A DNA stretch of 8,656 nucleotides from Patescibacteria group bacterium (lineage in GTDB: Bacteria > Patescibacteriota > Minisyncoccia > UBA9983), in NCBI GenBank assembly GCA_018827845.1, contig JAHJXC010000082.1, forward strand, positions 1-8,656, given 5' to 3'. The first letter of the stretch is position 1, and the number at the start of each line of letters is the position of its first letter. This document shows positions 1-7,284 of the stretch, one piece after another. The notes under the pieces are model-generated. The model was not told the DNA's origin. It was given only the letters and a program-made list of their open reading frames with translations, and made no database searches. Position numbers and translations under genes: made by a program.

Positions 1-1407
1 ATATAAGGTACGTTTGTCATTTTCGTATTGTTTGCCTAAATGAAATAATATATCTTCTCTGAACCAAGGGGCGATAAATTGCACGCCGATGGGCAGGCCA
101 GATTTTGCAAATCCGGCTGGTACAGACATTGCTGGCAGGCCGGCAATTTTGGCCGGAGCTGTAAAAATATCTTCAAGGTACATCTGAAGAGGGTCATCAG
201 TTTTTTCTCCTATTTTAAATGCCGGCGCTGGGGAAGTCGGGGTCAAAATAACATCTATGCCTCCGCCAGATGGCGAACCAAAAACTTTTTCAAAATCCTT
301 TCTTATAATTACTCTTACTTTCTTCGCCCGTCCATAATATTCATCATAATATCCGGCAGAAAGAACATATGTGCCGAGCATAATTCTCCTTCTCACCTCC
401 TTGCCAAAACCGCTTGCCCTAGTTTCCATATAATCTTCCAAAAGATTTTTTCCTTGCTTTGACAAGCCGTATCTCACTCCGTCAAACCTGGCCAGATTAG
501 CTGAAACCTCAGCTGGCACAAGAATATAGTAGCAAGGAACTGAATATTCAATATGCGGCAATTCAATTTCTTTTATTTCATGCCCAAGATTTTTAAGTTT
601 TTTTATGGTTTCTTCAATTATTCTGTTGACCTCGTCATTAATTCCACTTTTATCATATTTTAACAAGCCAATTCTTAGTTTCTGACTACTGACTACTGAC
701 GACTGGCTACTGTCTATTGACGTTGAATCAAGGGGGTCGCGGCCTTTTATAATATTAAATATAATTTCTGCATCTTCAACGGTTTTTGTAATAGGGCCGA
801 TTTGATCAAAAGAAGAAGCCATTGCAATTAATCCGTATCGGGAAACCGCGCCATAAGTCGGATTTAAGCCCACAACACCGCAAAATCCTGCTGGCTGGCG
901 TATAGAACCTCCTGTATCAGAGCCCAAGGCCGCCAAACCTAAATCAGCAGCCACAGCAGCTGCAGAACCACCAGAAGAACCGCCAGCCACTCTTTCCAAA
1001 TCAAAGGGGTTTTTTGTGGAGCCAAAAGCAGAGTTTTCTGTTGAAGCGCCCATGGCAAATTCATCCATATTGGTCCTGCCCAAAAAAATTGCTCCTGCAT
1101 CGCGAAGTTTTTTTATAACCGTGGCATCATAAGCGGCGTGATAATTCTCAAGGATTTTTGAACTGGCAGAGCAAATTTTTCCCTTTATTAACATATTGTC
1201 TTTTATGGCAAAGGGAATGCCTGCCAGAGGTTTTGTTTCGTCTATTTCTCCAATTGGATCATTAAAAACTTCAAGATAAGCATTGATATCTTTGTTTTTA
1301 TTTTTGATATTTTCCTGATAAGCAGAAACAAGTTCGGCCACGGAAATTTCACGATTCTGAATCATTTTCTGCGCTTTTTTGATTGTCAAATTTTTTAAAT
1401 CAATCAT
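1..1407 (-). CDS. gatA: Aspartyl/glutamyl-tRNA amidotransferase subunit A (3' end outside window)
   Basis: GatA is the amidase subunit of the GatCAB complex. It releases ammonia from glutamine so that mischarged Glu-tRNA(Gln) or Asp-tRNA(Asn) can be amidated in the cytoplasm. The 469 residues visible carry the amidase-signature Ser-cisSer-Lys triad: Lys69 in GIPFAIKDN, Ser144 in AGGSSGGS and Ser168 in GSDTGGSIRQP. Their spacing (75 and 24 residues) equals that of known GatA enzymes. The NPTYGAVSRYGLIA stretch near residues 182-195 is also typical. The ATG start at 1407 overlaps the gatC stop as ATGA, so the two are translationally coupled. The frame is open to the left edge; given usual lengths near 485, about 15-20 residues are missing. 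Residues 229-242 (TSIDSSQSSVVSSQ) derive from a 7-bp tandem repeat and replace the usual linker just before the KLRIGLLK strand. The identification is secure; only the right-hand part of the reading frame was verified as intact, and no frameshift was seen. Confidence 0.97.
   Translation of the reverse strand, partial: MIDLKNLTIKKAQKMIQNREISVAELVSAYQENIKNKNKDINAYLEVFNDPIGEIDETKPLAGIPFAIKDNMLIKGKICSASSKILENYHAAYDATVIKKLRDAGAIFLGRTNMDEFAMGASTENSAFGSTKNPFDLERVAGGSSGGSAAAVAADLGLAALGSDTGGSIRQPAGFCGVVGLNPTYGAVSRYGLIAMASSFDQIGPITKTVEDAEIIFNIIKGRDPLDSTSIDSSQSSVVSSQKLRIGLLKYDKSGINDEVNRIIEETIKKLKNLGHEIKEIELPHIEYSVPCYYILVPAEVSANLARFDGVRYGLSKQGKNLLEDYMETRASGFGKEVRRRIMLGTYVLSAGYYDEYYGRAKKVRVIIRKDFEKVFGSPSGGGIDVILTPTSPAPAFKIGEKTDDPLQMYLEDIFTAPAKIAGLPAMSVPAGFAKSGLPIGVQFIAPWFREDILFHLGKQYENDKRTLY
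684..722. repeat. Degenerate 7-bp tandem repeat inside gatA
   Basis: Five consecutive heptamers are visible on the plus strand: GACTACT, GACTACT, GACGACT, GGCTACT and GTCTATT, followed by a partial GACG. They lie in frame in gatA and encode a serine/glutamine-rich linker (residues 229-242). The rest of gatA shows no such periodicity. Confidence 0.8.
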
Positions 1408-1661
1408 TCCAATATATGCTTTACTTTTATATATCCCTTAAATTCTGCTGGTTTATGAGAATTTTCATCTTCCCGCATCACGTTTTTTAAATCCGTGGTC
1501 CTGCCTGCTTCTTCATCGCTAATCTCGCTCACGTCTACTTCTTTTAATTTTGAGATATAATTTAAAATATCTTCAAATTCTTTTTGAAGCCTTTCTTTTT
1601 CTTTTGGAGTCAACTTTATCCTGGCCAACAAAGCCAATTTTTCTATATCAATTTTAACCAT
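1404..1661 (-). CDS. gatC: Aspartyl/glutamyl-tRNA amidotransferase subunit C
   Basis: GatC is the small subunit that wraps around the GatA-GatB interface of the tRNA-dependent amidotransferase and stabilises it. The 85-residue product is slightly shorter than the usual ~95. It has the family's N-terminal pattern (IEKLALLARIKLTPKEKERL, residues 6-25), followed by the amphipathic helix FEDILNYISKLKEVDVSE. The C-terminal half contains the family-like R-x-DE segment (MREDE, residues 62-66). It starts at ATG 1661 with no convincing Shine-Dalgarno. Its TGA stop overlaps the gatA ATG. gatB is not adjacent in this window, so the third subunit must be encoded elsewhere or beyond the left edge. Confidence 0.93.
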   Translation of the reverse strand: MVKIDIEKLALLARIKLTPKEKERLQKEFEDILNYISKLKEVDVSEISDEEAGRTTDLKNVMREDENSHKPAEFKGYIKVKHILE

Positions 1662-1688
1662 TGCTTTTATTCTGCATTATTTTATACT
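1661..1688 (+). promoter_or_regulatory. Probable promoter for the 1714 gene
   Basis: A -35-like TTGCTT (1661-1666) and a -10-like TATACT (1683-1688) are separated by 16 bp. Transcription would start near 1695, leaving a leader of about 20 nt that holds just the ribosome-binding site. The same TATA core read on the minus strand (TATAAAAT) could serve gatC, but no -35 is recognisable there. This is a consensus match only. Confidence 0.45.
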
Positions 1689-1701
1689 GAAAATCAAATA
1701 A

Positions 1702-1708
1702 GGAGGTG
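1702..1708 (+). promoter_or_regulatory. Strong Shine-Dalgarno of the 1714 gene
   Basis: GGAGGTG ends 5 nt before ATG 1714 and fixes the start. It is notably strong beside the pilin operon, whose genes mostly lack a recognisable Shine-Dalgarno. Confidence 0.8.
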
Positions 1709-1713
1709 AGAAA

Positions 1714-2304
1714 ATGATATCTATTGAAAAGTTCCTTGAAATATTTAAAAATACCGATTTCCCTAGAAAAAAACGGGTTCGCTTTTATCATTCTATTAAA
1801 AAATCTGTCGTTCTTTGCGAGGTTGGACGAAAAGCAATGGATTTGCTTCTTAAGATAGAGGAAAAAGATCAGTGGCCAATCCTTAAAGAAATTGACGATC
1901 CCGAACTAGATATTTACAAAGATGCTGATCAAGTATTGCTAAATGAGTTTATTAATTCCATCAAAGATGAAAAAGAACTGCGCTCCGAAGGAAAAATCAG
2001 AGATAGGGTATGTAAAAAAGATGCTTGGTTGATTTTACGTATTCTTGTTCAAGCACGCACAGAGCTTTATAAAAATATTTTTAGTTTTTCTAAAAAAGAT
2101 CTTGAGAGATGCAAAAAATCTACAATAAGATTTGAAAGAATTTTTAACAAAAAAAGAAAAGAAAGATTGTTAAAAACGGGTATTGGTGTCGTTGCTTTGG
2201 GTGCAGCTGCAGCAGGAGCATATCTCTTGACAAAGAAAAGTAAAGATAAGAAAGAAAACAAAAAAGGAAAAATTGTGGAAGGTAAGATTAAGATTAGAAA
2301 ATAA
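1714..2304 (+). CDS. Hypothetical protein, C-terminal membrane segment and lysine-rich tail
   Basis: I do not recognise this family. The 196-residue product is highly charged and probably mostly helical. Residues 1-150 look soluble and rich in Lys, Glu and Asp, with hydrophobic patches such as DAWLILRILVQ (103-113). A single hydrophobic, Ala/Gly-rich segment (about 155-172, GIGVVALGAAAAGAYLL) is flanked by a basic stretch (NKKRKERLLK) before it and a 24-residue lysine-rich tail after it. No N-terminal signal peptide is visible, so insertion by the C-terminal segment is likely, but the orientation is uncertain. It is the only plus-strand gene in the window, transcribed divergently from gatCA, with its own promoter, strong Shine-Dalgarno and terminator. 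It is therefore an independent single-gene unit. That it is a real gene is well supported; its function is unknown. Confidence 0.85.
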   Translation: MISIEKFLEIFKNTDFPRKKRVRFYHSIKKSVVLCEVGRKAMDLLLKIEEKDQWPILKEIDDPELDIYKDADQVLLNEFINSIKDEKELRSEGKIRDRVCKKDAWLILRILVQARTELYKNIFSFSKKDLERCKKSTIRFERIFNKKRKERLLKTGIGVVALGAAAAGAYLLTKKSKDKKENKKGKIVEGKIKIRK

Positions 2305-2338
2305 TCCCCGGAACCTATCTTAGGCCCGGGGAATTTTT
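2305..2338. terminator. Bidirectional intrinsic terminator between convergent genes
   Basis: The stem TCCCCGG (2305-2311) pairs with CCGGGGA (2326-2332), and an inner CCT/AGG stem closes a five-base loop. On the plus strand it is followed by TTTTT (2334-2338). On the minus strand it is followed by a T-rich stretch inside the end of the opposite gene. It starts one base after the 2304 stop and lies just beyond the yqeY stop, so it can serve both converging transcripts. Confidence 0.88.
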
Positions 2339-2341
2339 ATC

Positions 2342-2644
2342 CTATAATTGCTCAGGTAGATAGGCGGACAAAATTTCTATTTCCGCCTTTTCTTTGTCAG
2401 CTAAGTCCTTTCGGCCGCCCCTCTCGTAAAGTTCAATGGCTTTTTTTCTTTTTTTAATTTCTCGGGAGATAACTTGTAAAATTTCATCGTCGCTCAACGG
2501 GCTTTCCTCCCCAAGTTTTGTTCTTTTAGCAATTTCAGCATTATGGATTTCCGCCTGAAGCATTTTCAAAACCGACAATCTTATCTTATCTTTTCCTTTA
2601 AACGCCCCCTTAAAATCATTTAAAATTTTTTCTTTTAGCATCAT
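2342..2644 (-). CDS. yqeY: GatB/YqeY-domain protein, C-terminally shortened
   Basis: This is a YqeY-family protein. The family resembles the tRNA-binding tail domain of GatB, and its cellular role is not settled. The N-terminal helical domain is clear: LKEKILNDFKGAFKGKDKIRLSVLKMLQAEIHNAEI, then LSDDEILQVISREIKKRKKAIELYERGGRKDLADKEKAEIEIL, ending in the hallmark AYLPEQL. Full-length members continue for about 45-50 residues after YLPxQL as a second helical domain. Here a TAG stop follows the final Leu100 directly, and a terminator and a convergent gene fill the space beyond, so the second domain is absent rather than frameshifted. Two ATG codons stand in tandem at the start, and no Shine-Dalgarno is visible. 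It does not abut gatCA: the 1714 gene lies between. It may be a functional single-domain form or a decayed gene. Confidence 0.88.
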   Translation of the reverse strand: MMLKEKILNDFKGAFKGKDKIRLSVLKMLQAEIHNAEIAKRTKLGEESPLSDDEILQVISREIKKRKKAIELYERGGRKDLADKEKAEIEILSAYLPEQL

Positions 2645-2650
2645 GCGTTT

Positions 2651-2678
2651 ATTTTATCAGATTGACGGATTATTTCAA
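2651..2678 (-). promoter_or_regulatory. Promoter of yqeY, apparently leaderless
   Basis: Read on the minus strand, TTGAAA (2678-2673) and TAAAAT (2656-2651) are 16 bp apart. The -10 box ends only 6 nt before ATG 2644, so the expected start of transcription falls at or next to the start codon. The absence of a Shine-Dalgarno fits a leaderless mRNA. Confidence 0.55.
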
Positions 2679-2680
2679 TA

Positions 2681-2708
2681 CAAAAAACAGGCTCGGCAAA
2701 GCCGAGCC
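2681..2708 (-). terminator. Intrinsic terminator of the 2732-3355 gene
   Basis: An 8-bp perfect GC-rich stem (GGCTCGGC/GCCGAGCC, 2690-2708) with a three-base loop is followed on the minus strand by TGTTTTTTG. It lies about 25 nt after the stop codon at 2732. The T-tract almost touches the next gene's -35 box. If the upstream gene is a retroelement target, the hairpin could have a second role, as hairpins just downstream of variable repeats do in some such systems; that is inference. Confidence 0.88.
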
Positions 2709-2731
2709 CTAAAAGATCAAAATACCAAATG

Positions 2732-3355
2732 TTACTTGCGGACGGCGGCAAACCGACAGATGTCACGCCACCTGTTGGCGAGCCAGTACAAGTACAGGTA
2801 ACGCTCAAAGCCATCCCTGTCGAGGCAGGCGTAGCGGCGGCTGCCATCCGGAGCCCGCCAAACAGAACCAAGAGCAATGATCGTAAATTCTCTCTGAAGG
2901 TCCGGGTGCTTCTCGCCGAGAGCAAGAAGTTCTTTGAGGGTTGCCGGTCTATAGCCCTTTTTATCCAGTTCAGCGAGAACTTTATCAGTTTCCATATTCT
3001 TGCCGAAGTGGAAAAGCTCGATTGCCACTTCCATTGTGCCGGTTTCCTGCGACGGAAAATGTTTCTCTGTTATATCATCGTTTTCCCAGTCGTACTTTCC
3101 GGCTTTGATGCTGTCTTTTACCGAATGGTCATAGTTAATGGTTATTGTAAAACCGTGGATTGTGGCATAAACGTTGAGGGATTTAAGACCGATTGTCTGC
3201 CTGAATGTATTGCGGTCAACTGAATCCACATTTGCATCCAGTAAATCAGAAAGCAGTCCAGAGCCGAGAAGTTTTTGAAGTTGTTCGCACGGTGTATCCT
3301 TCTGTCCGATTAAATCTAATACCTTTCTTGCCTGTTTTAGGGTTGCTTCTTTCAT
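2732..3355 (-). CDS. Hypothetical protein, C-type-lectin-like C-terminus suspected
   Basis: The product is 207 residues with no signal peptide or membrane segment, probably cytoplasmic. It resembles an uncharacterised family that I recall as recurrent in Parcubacteria-type genomes; I cannot name it. Residues 1-60 are helical and conserved-looking (KQARKVLDLIGQ, CEQLQKLLGSGLLSDLLDANVDSVDRN). A middle region (about 65-130) holds alternating strands. A helix (RPATLKELLALGEKHPDLQ, about 137-155) leads to a C-terminal domain starting at FTIIALGSVWR and ending W-ANRW-RDICRFAAVRK. The Trp/Arg/Tyr-rich end closing in RFAAVRK resembles the C-type-lectin/FGE fold that diversity-generating retroelements often target. 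The start at 3355 is fixed by GGAGG 7 nt upstream. It stands alone between a consensus-perfect promoter and a terminator. Base composition is visibly richer in G+C than the flanking genes. The gene is secure; the fold and role are inferred. Confidence 0.85.
   Translation of the reverse strand: MKEATLKQARKVLDLIGQKDTPCEQLQKLLGSGLLSDLLDANVDSVDRNTFRQTIGLKSLNVYATIHGFTITINYDHSVKDSIKAGKYDWENDDITEKHFPSQETGTMEVAIELFHFGKNMETDKVLAELDKKGYRPATLKELLALGEKHPDLQREFTIIALGSVWRAPDGSRRYACLDRDGFERYLYLYWLANRWRDICRFAAVRK
2735..2848 (-). other. Candidate hypervariable C-terminal coding segment
   Basis: Of the last 38 codons of the 2732-3355 gene, 22 end in C (for example CGC CGC TAC GCC TGC CTC GAC, and TAC, TAC, CTC, GCC, AAC, GAC, ATC). 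Neighbouring genes such as ligA and gatA use mainly A/T-ending codons. NNC codons at surface positions are what adenine-directed mutagenesis of AAC codons leaves in the variable repeats of diversity-generating retroelements. No template repeat or reverse transcriptase is in this window, so the interpretation is a hypothesis. Simple horizontal origin from a G+C-richer genome would also explain the codon bias. Confidence 0.4.
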
Positions 3356-3362
3356 TGCAAGT

Positions 3363-3370
3363 CCTCCTTT
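3363..3370 (-). promoter_or_regulatory. Strong Shine-Dalgarno of the 3355 gene
   Basis: AAAGGAGG on the minus strand lies 7 nt before ATG 3355 and selects that start. Confidence 0.85.
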
Positions 3371-3379
3371 GTTTTGTGA

Positions 3380-3429
3380 TCCCAGTTATGGGACGCGTTT
3401 TTGATTTTTAATCCCGTCTTGGCGGGATT
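3380..3429 (-). promoter_or_regulatory. Two hairpins in the 5' leader of the 3355 gene
   Basis: Hairpin one (3410-3429) pairs AATCCCG with CGGGATT around a six-base loop. Hairpin two (3380-3393) pairs TCCCA with TGGGA around four bases. Both would lie in the ~85-nt leader transcribed from the promoter at 3446-3474, the first within about ten bases of the 5' end. Hairpin one has its T-run on the plus-strand side only, so it is not a terminator for ligA. A stabilising or regulatory role is possible; no known riboswitch is recognised. Confidence 0.5.
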
Positions 3430-3445
3430 TTTCAATTCTGTTTAA

Positions 3446-5956
<2,511 letters not shown>

Positions 5957-5971
5957 GGCCTTAATTCTCTT

Positions 5972-6550
5972 TTAGAAACCGCTGCCTAATTCTCTTTTGG
6001 TAATTGTTGTCTGAACATTTAATGTGTTTTTAATCTTTATTTTCTCTCCGGCTGATGCTTTTATAAATATTGTCACCATGGGCTGTTCTTGGGCACTAAC
6101 ACCATCTCTTATATTAAAAACAAGGTCTTCAATTTTAATGTCAGGGGAAGTCAGTCTTAAGGGAGGATTAGAATCCCCAATAATATCTCTTTCAATAGAA
6201 TTGTCAGTTGAATTAAAACTATAGGTAATCATCTGGCTGTCGTCATTTGTAAAACTTAAACACTTTGCTCCGCAGTCAGTATAATCTTTATTTGTCCTAA
6301 TTTCTCTTGTCATCGTTTCCAAGGCAAAACTAACATTATCATTAACCACTCTTAGGGCATTGGCCTTTCTCTGGATATCGCTTACATTCAAATAGGTGGC
6401 TAAAGTTACAGTCATGACCACAGTAAAAACCGCTATAGCCACAATCATTTCAATTAATGTAAACCCCGCACCATAAAATGGCATTGTGTTTTTACGCCCT
6501 TCTGAATAAGATGTTAAAAAATTAGACATAAATTTTAATCTATATTTCAT
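5972..6550 (-). CDS. PilW-like type IV pilin with element-derived leader
   Basis: This is a prepilin with the canonical signal GAG^FTLIEMIVAIAVFTVVM; Glu is at mature position 5. After it comes a PilW/GspJ-like pattern (NVSDIQRKANALRVVNDNVSFALETMTREIRTN). A CGAKC pair and a beta-rich C-terminal domain follow. The start is uncertain because a 134-bp mobile-looking element interrupts the leader codons. Candidates are TTG 6565, ATG 6550 and ATG 6484 (MPFYGAG^FTLIE). I chose 6550 because the remnant upstream frame, which begins at the ancestral ATG 6639, ends in a TGA that overlaps this ATG (ATGA). It also leaves a basic leader (MKYRLKF, EGRKNT). Before the insertion the gene would have started at 6639, two bases after the previous pilin's stop. 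It is followed closely by the PilX-like gene. Confidence 0.82.
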   Translation of the reverse strand: MKYRLKFMSNFLTSYSEGRKNTMPFYGAGFTLIEMIVAIAVFTVVMTVTLATYLNVSDIQRKANALRVVNDNVSFALETMTREIRTNKDYTDCGAKCLSFTNDDSQMITYSFNSTDNSIERDIIGDSNPPLRLTSPDIKIEDLVFNIRDGVSAQEQPMVTIFIKASAGEKIKIKNTLNVQTTITKRELGSGF

Positions 6551-6598
6551 ATTTTTTCTAAACAAACACTTGGCGTAATGCCATTTTTTGGTAGCGGG
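6465..6598. mobile_element. Copy B of a ~135-bp inverted-repeat element in a pilin leader
   Basis: This is a 134-bp non-coding-looking insertion. Its ends are imperfect inverted repeats: CCCG-C-ACCATAAAATGGCATT at the left and, read inward from the right, CCCG-CT-ACCAAAAAATGGCATT, each followed by ACGCC (with 8 extra bases in the left arm). The interior is AT-rich. A perfect direct repeat GTAAAC flanks it (6459-6464 and 6599-6604), extendable to GTAAACCCC if end bases are shared. It is about 94% identical to copy A (7120-7254), differing by seven substitutions and one missing base in a poly-A/T run. No transposase is encoded, so this fits a MITE. Similarity between the two genes stops at the element's ends. 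Confidence 0.78.
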
Positions 6599-6639
6599 GT
6601 AAACCCCTTCGATTTACTCAGGGCAAGTCCTTTTTTCAT
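6547..6639 (-). pseudogene. Remnant ancestral start of the PilW-like gene (30-codon upstream ORF)
   Basis: ATG 6639 opens MKKGLALSKSKGFTPLPK, reads into the inserted element and stops at TGA 6547. In copy A the equivalent frame is intact. Here a run of A residues is one base shorter, which causes the stop. The TGA overlaps ATG 6550 of the pilin frame, so ribosomes finishing this ORF could restart on the pilin. Confidence 0.6.
6605..6630. repeat. Short imperfect palindromic repeat in the PilW-like leader
   Basis: CCCTTCGATTTACTCAGGG, followed by CAAGTCC, has inverted ends (CCCT/AGGG). It resembles a dispersed palindrome (CCCTTCGACT-CGCTCAGGG type) that I recall from many candidate-phyla genomes. 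In the pilin frame it encodes LALSKSKG between MKKG and FT, so it may itself be an in-frame insertion. Confidence 0.4.
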
Positions 6640-6641
6640 AC

Positions 6642-7283
6642 TTAAGGAATATTGTAAATATTTTCTTCTAAATTTATTGTTTTTTGGCCAATTCTTTCAT
6701 TCCAAACTACAGAAACACTTATTTTTGCCTCATAAGCTTCCATCTCAACAATATTAATATTCCTGGTGAATATTGTAGGATTTCCAACAGTATAATTATA
6801 TCCTTGGCTACCTGAATACTGAATAGGAGGACAAGTTGGCCCAACTCCGCAGGTATTTACTGAAACCGAATAAGCATCTATCCGGCAATACGACGACCCT
6901 TTGCAATTAGCTAAACCTTGCAACCAAGAATTACTATTTATTTTATTCGTATCCCTTATATATCTAACAAGTTCCATGCCTTCCTGGGCCAAATAAGAAG
7001 CAATAATCTTATTTTGTGATAGTTTTGTATAACTAATACTTCTATAAGCCAATTCTAATGGCCCCACAATACCCAGGGTTAAAATTGTTATAGCCACCAA
7101 TGTCTCAATAAGAGTGAACCCCGTACCATAAAATGGCATTGTGTTTTTACGCCTTTTTGAATAAGATGTTAAAAATTTAGACATGAATTTTAATCTATAT
7201 TTCATATTTTTTTCTGAACAAACACTTGGCGTAATGCCATTTTTTGGTAACGGGGTAAGCCCTTTGTTTTGAATTTTTTTCAT
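6642..7283 (-). CDS. PilV-like type IV pilin with 135-bp element in its leader
   Basis: This is a prepilin whose mature part begins FTLIETLVAITILTLGIVGPLELAYRSI (cut after Gly55; Glu60 is mature position 5). The helix continues with the PilV-type stretch LSQNKIIASYLAQEGMELVRYIRD. A C-terminal domain has four cysteines (Cys127, 133, 145, 151) that could form disulfides outside the membrane. The first eight codons (MKKIQNKG) are a normal pilin leader. They are split from the GFTLIE site by a 135-bp element that adds 47 codons including the duplicated target and keeps the frame. The leader is thus 55 residues if ATG 7283 is used, or 7 (MPFYGTG) if ATG 7139 inside the element is used. ATG 7283 sits one base after the previous stop, which supports it as the original start. 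No strong Shine-Dalgarno is visible at either. Confidence 0.87.
   Translation of the reverse strand: MKKIQNKGLTPLPKNGITPSVCSEKNMKYRLKFMSKFLTSYSKRRKNTMPFYGTGFTLIETLVAITILTLGIVGPLELAYRSISYTKLSQNKIIASYLAQEGMELVRYIRDTNKINSNSWLQGLANCKGSSYCRIDAYSVSVNTCGVGPTCPPIQYSGSQGYNYTVGNPTIFTRNINIVEMEAYEAKISVSVVWNERIGQKTINLEENIYNIP
7120..7254. mobile_element. Copy A of a ~135-bp inverted-repeat element in a pilin leader
   Basis: This 135-bp element has imperfect terminal inverted repeats (about 27 bp each; the left arm has 8 extra bases before ACGCC at 7149-7153, and the right arm ends at GGCGT 7228-7232). The AT-rich interior is about 75 bp. It is flanked by GTGAAC (7114-7119) and GTAAGC (7255-7260), which match at four of six bases and look like a diverged copy of the perfect duplication at copy B. 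It inserts 141 bp in all, a multiple of three, so the pilin frame stays open through it. No transposase is encoded. Confidence 0.78.
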
Positions 7284-7284
7284 A

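Noticed and set aside
79..462. Open frame of 127 codons on the plus strand
   Set aside because: It lies entirely antisense to gatA, whose frame shows conserved residues throughout; the translated product is Cys/Phe/Arg-rich and family-less.
684..722. CRISPR-like array
   Set aside because: The units are 7 bp, contiguous and without spacers; it is a simple tandem repeat within a coding frame.
2641..2925. Minus-strand frame of 94 codons overlapping the end of the 2732-3355 gene
   Set aside because: It is an out-of-frame shadow of the GC-richer C-terminal segment; it has no ribosome-binding site and spans a terminator and promoter.
2729..3223. Plus-strand frame of 164 codons
   Set aside because: It is antisense to the 2732-3355 gene, which has a matching promoter, Shine-Dalgarno and terminator on the minus strand.
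3410..3429. Hairpin after ligA read as its terminator
   Set aside because: On the minus strand the hairpin is followed by an A-rich stretch, not a T-run; the T-run lies on the plus-strand side, where no gene ends.
6465..7254. Element copies explained by plain tandem duplication of a pilin gene
   Set aside because: The sequences immediately inside and outside the two copies differ strongly (leaders, helices and C-terminal domains), and flanking direct repeats are present, which favours insertion; later gene conversion between copies is not excluded.
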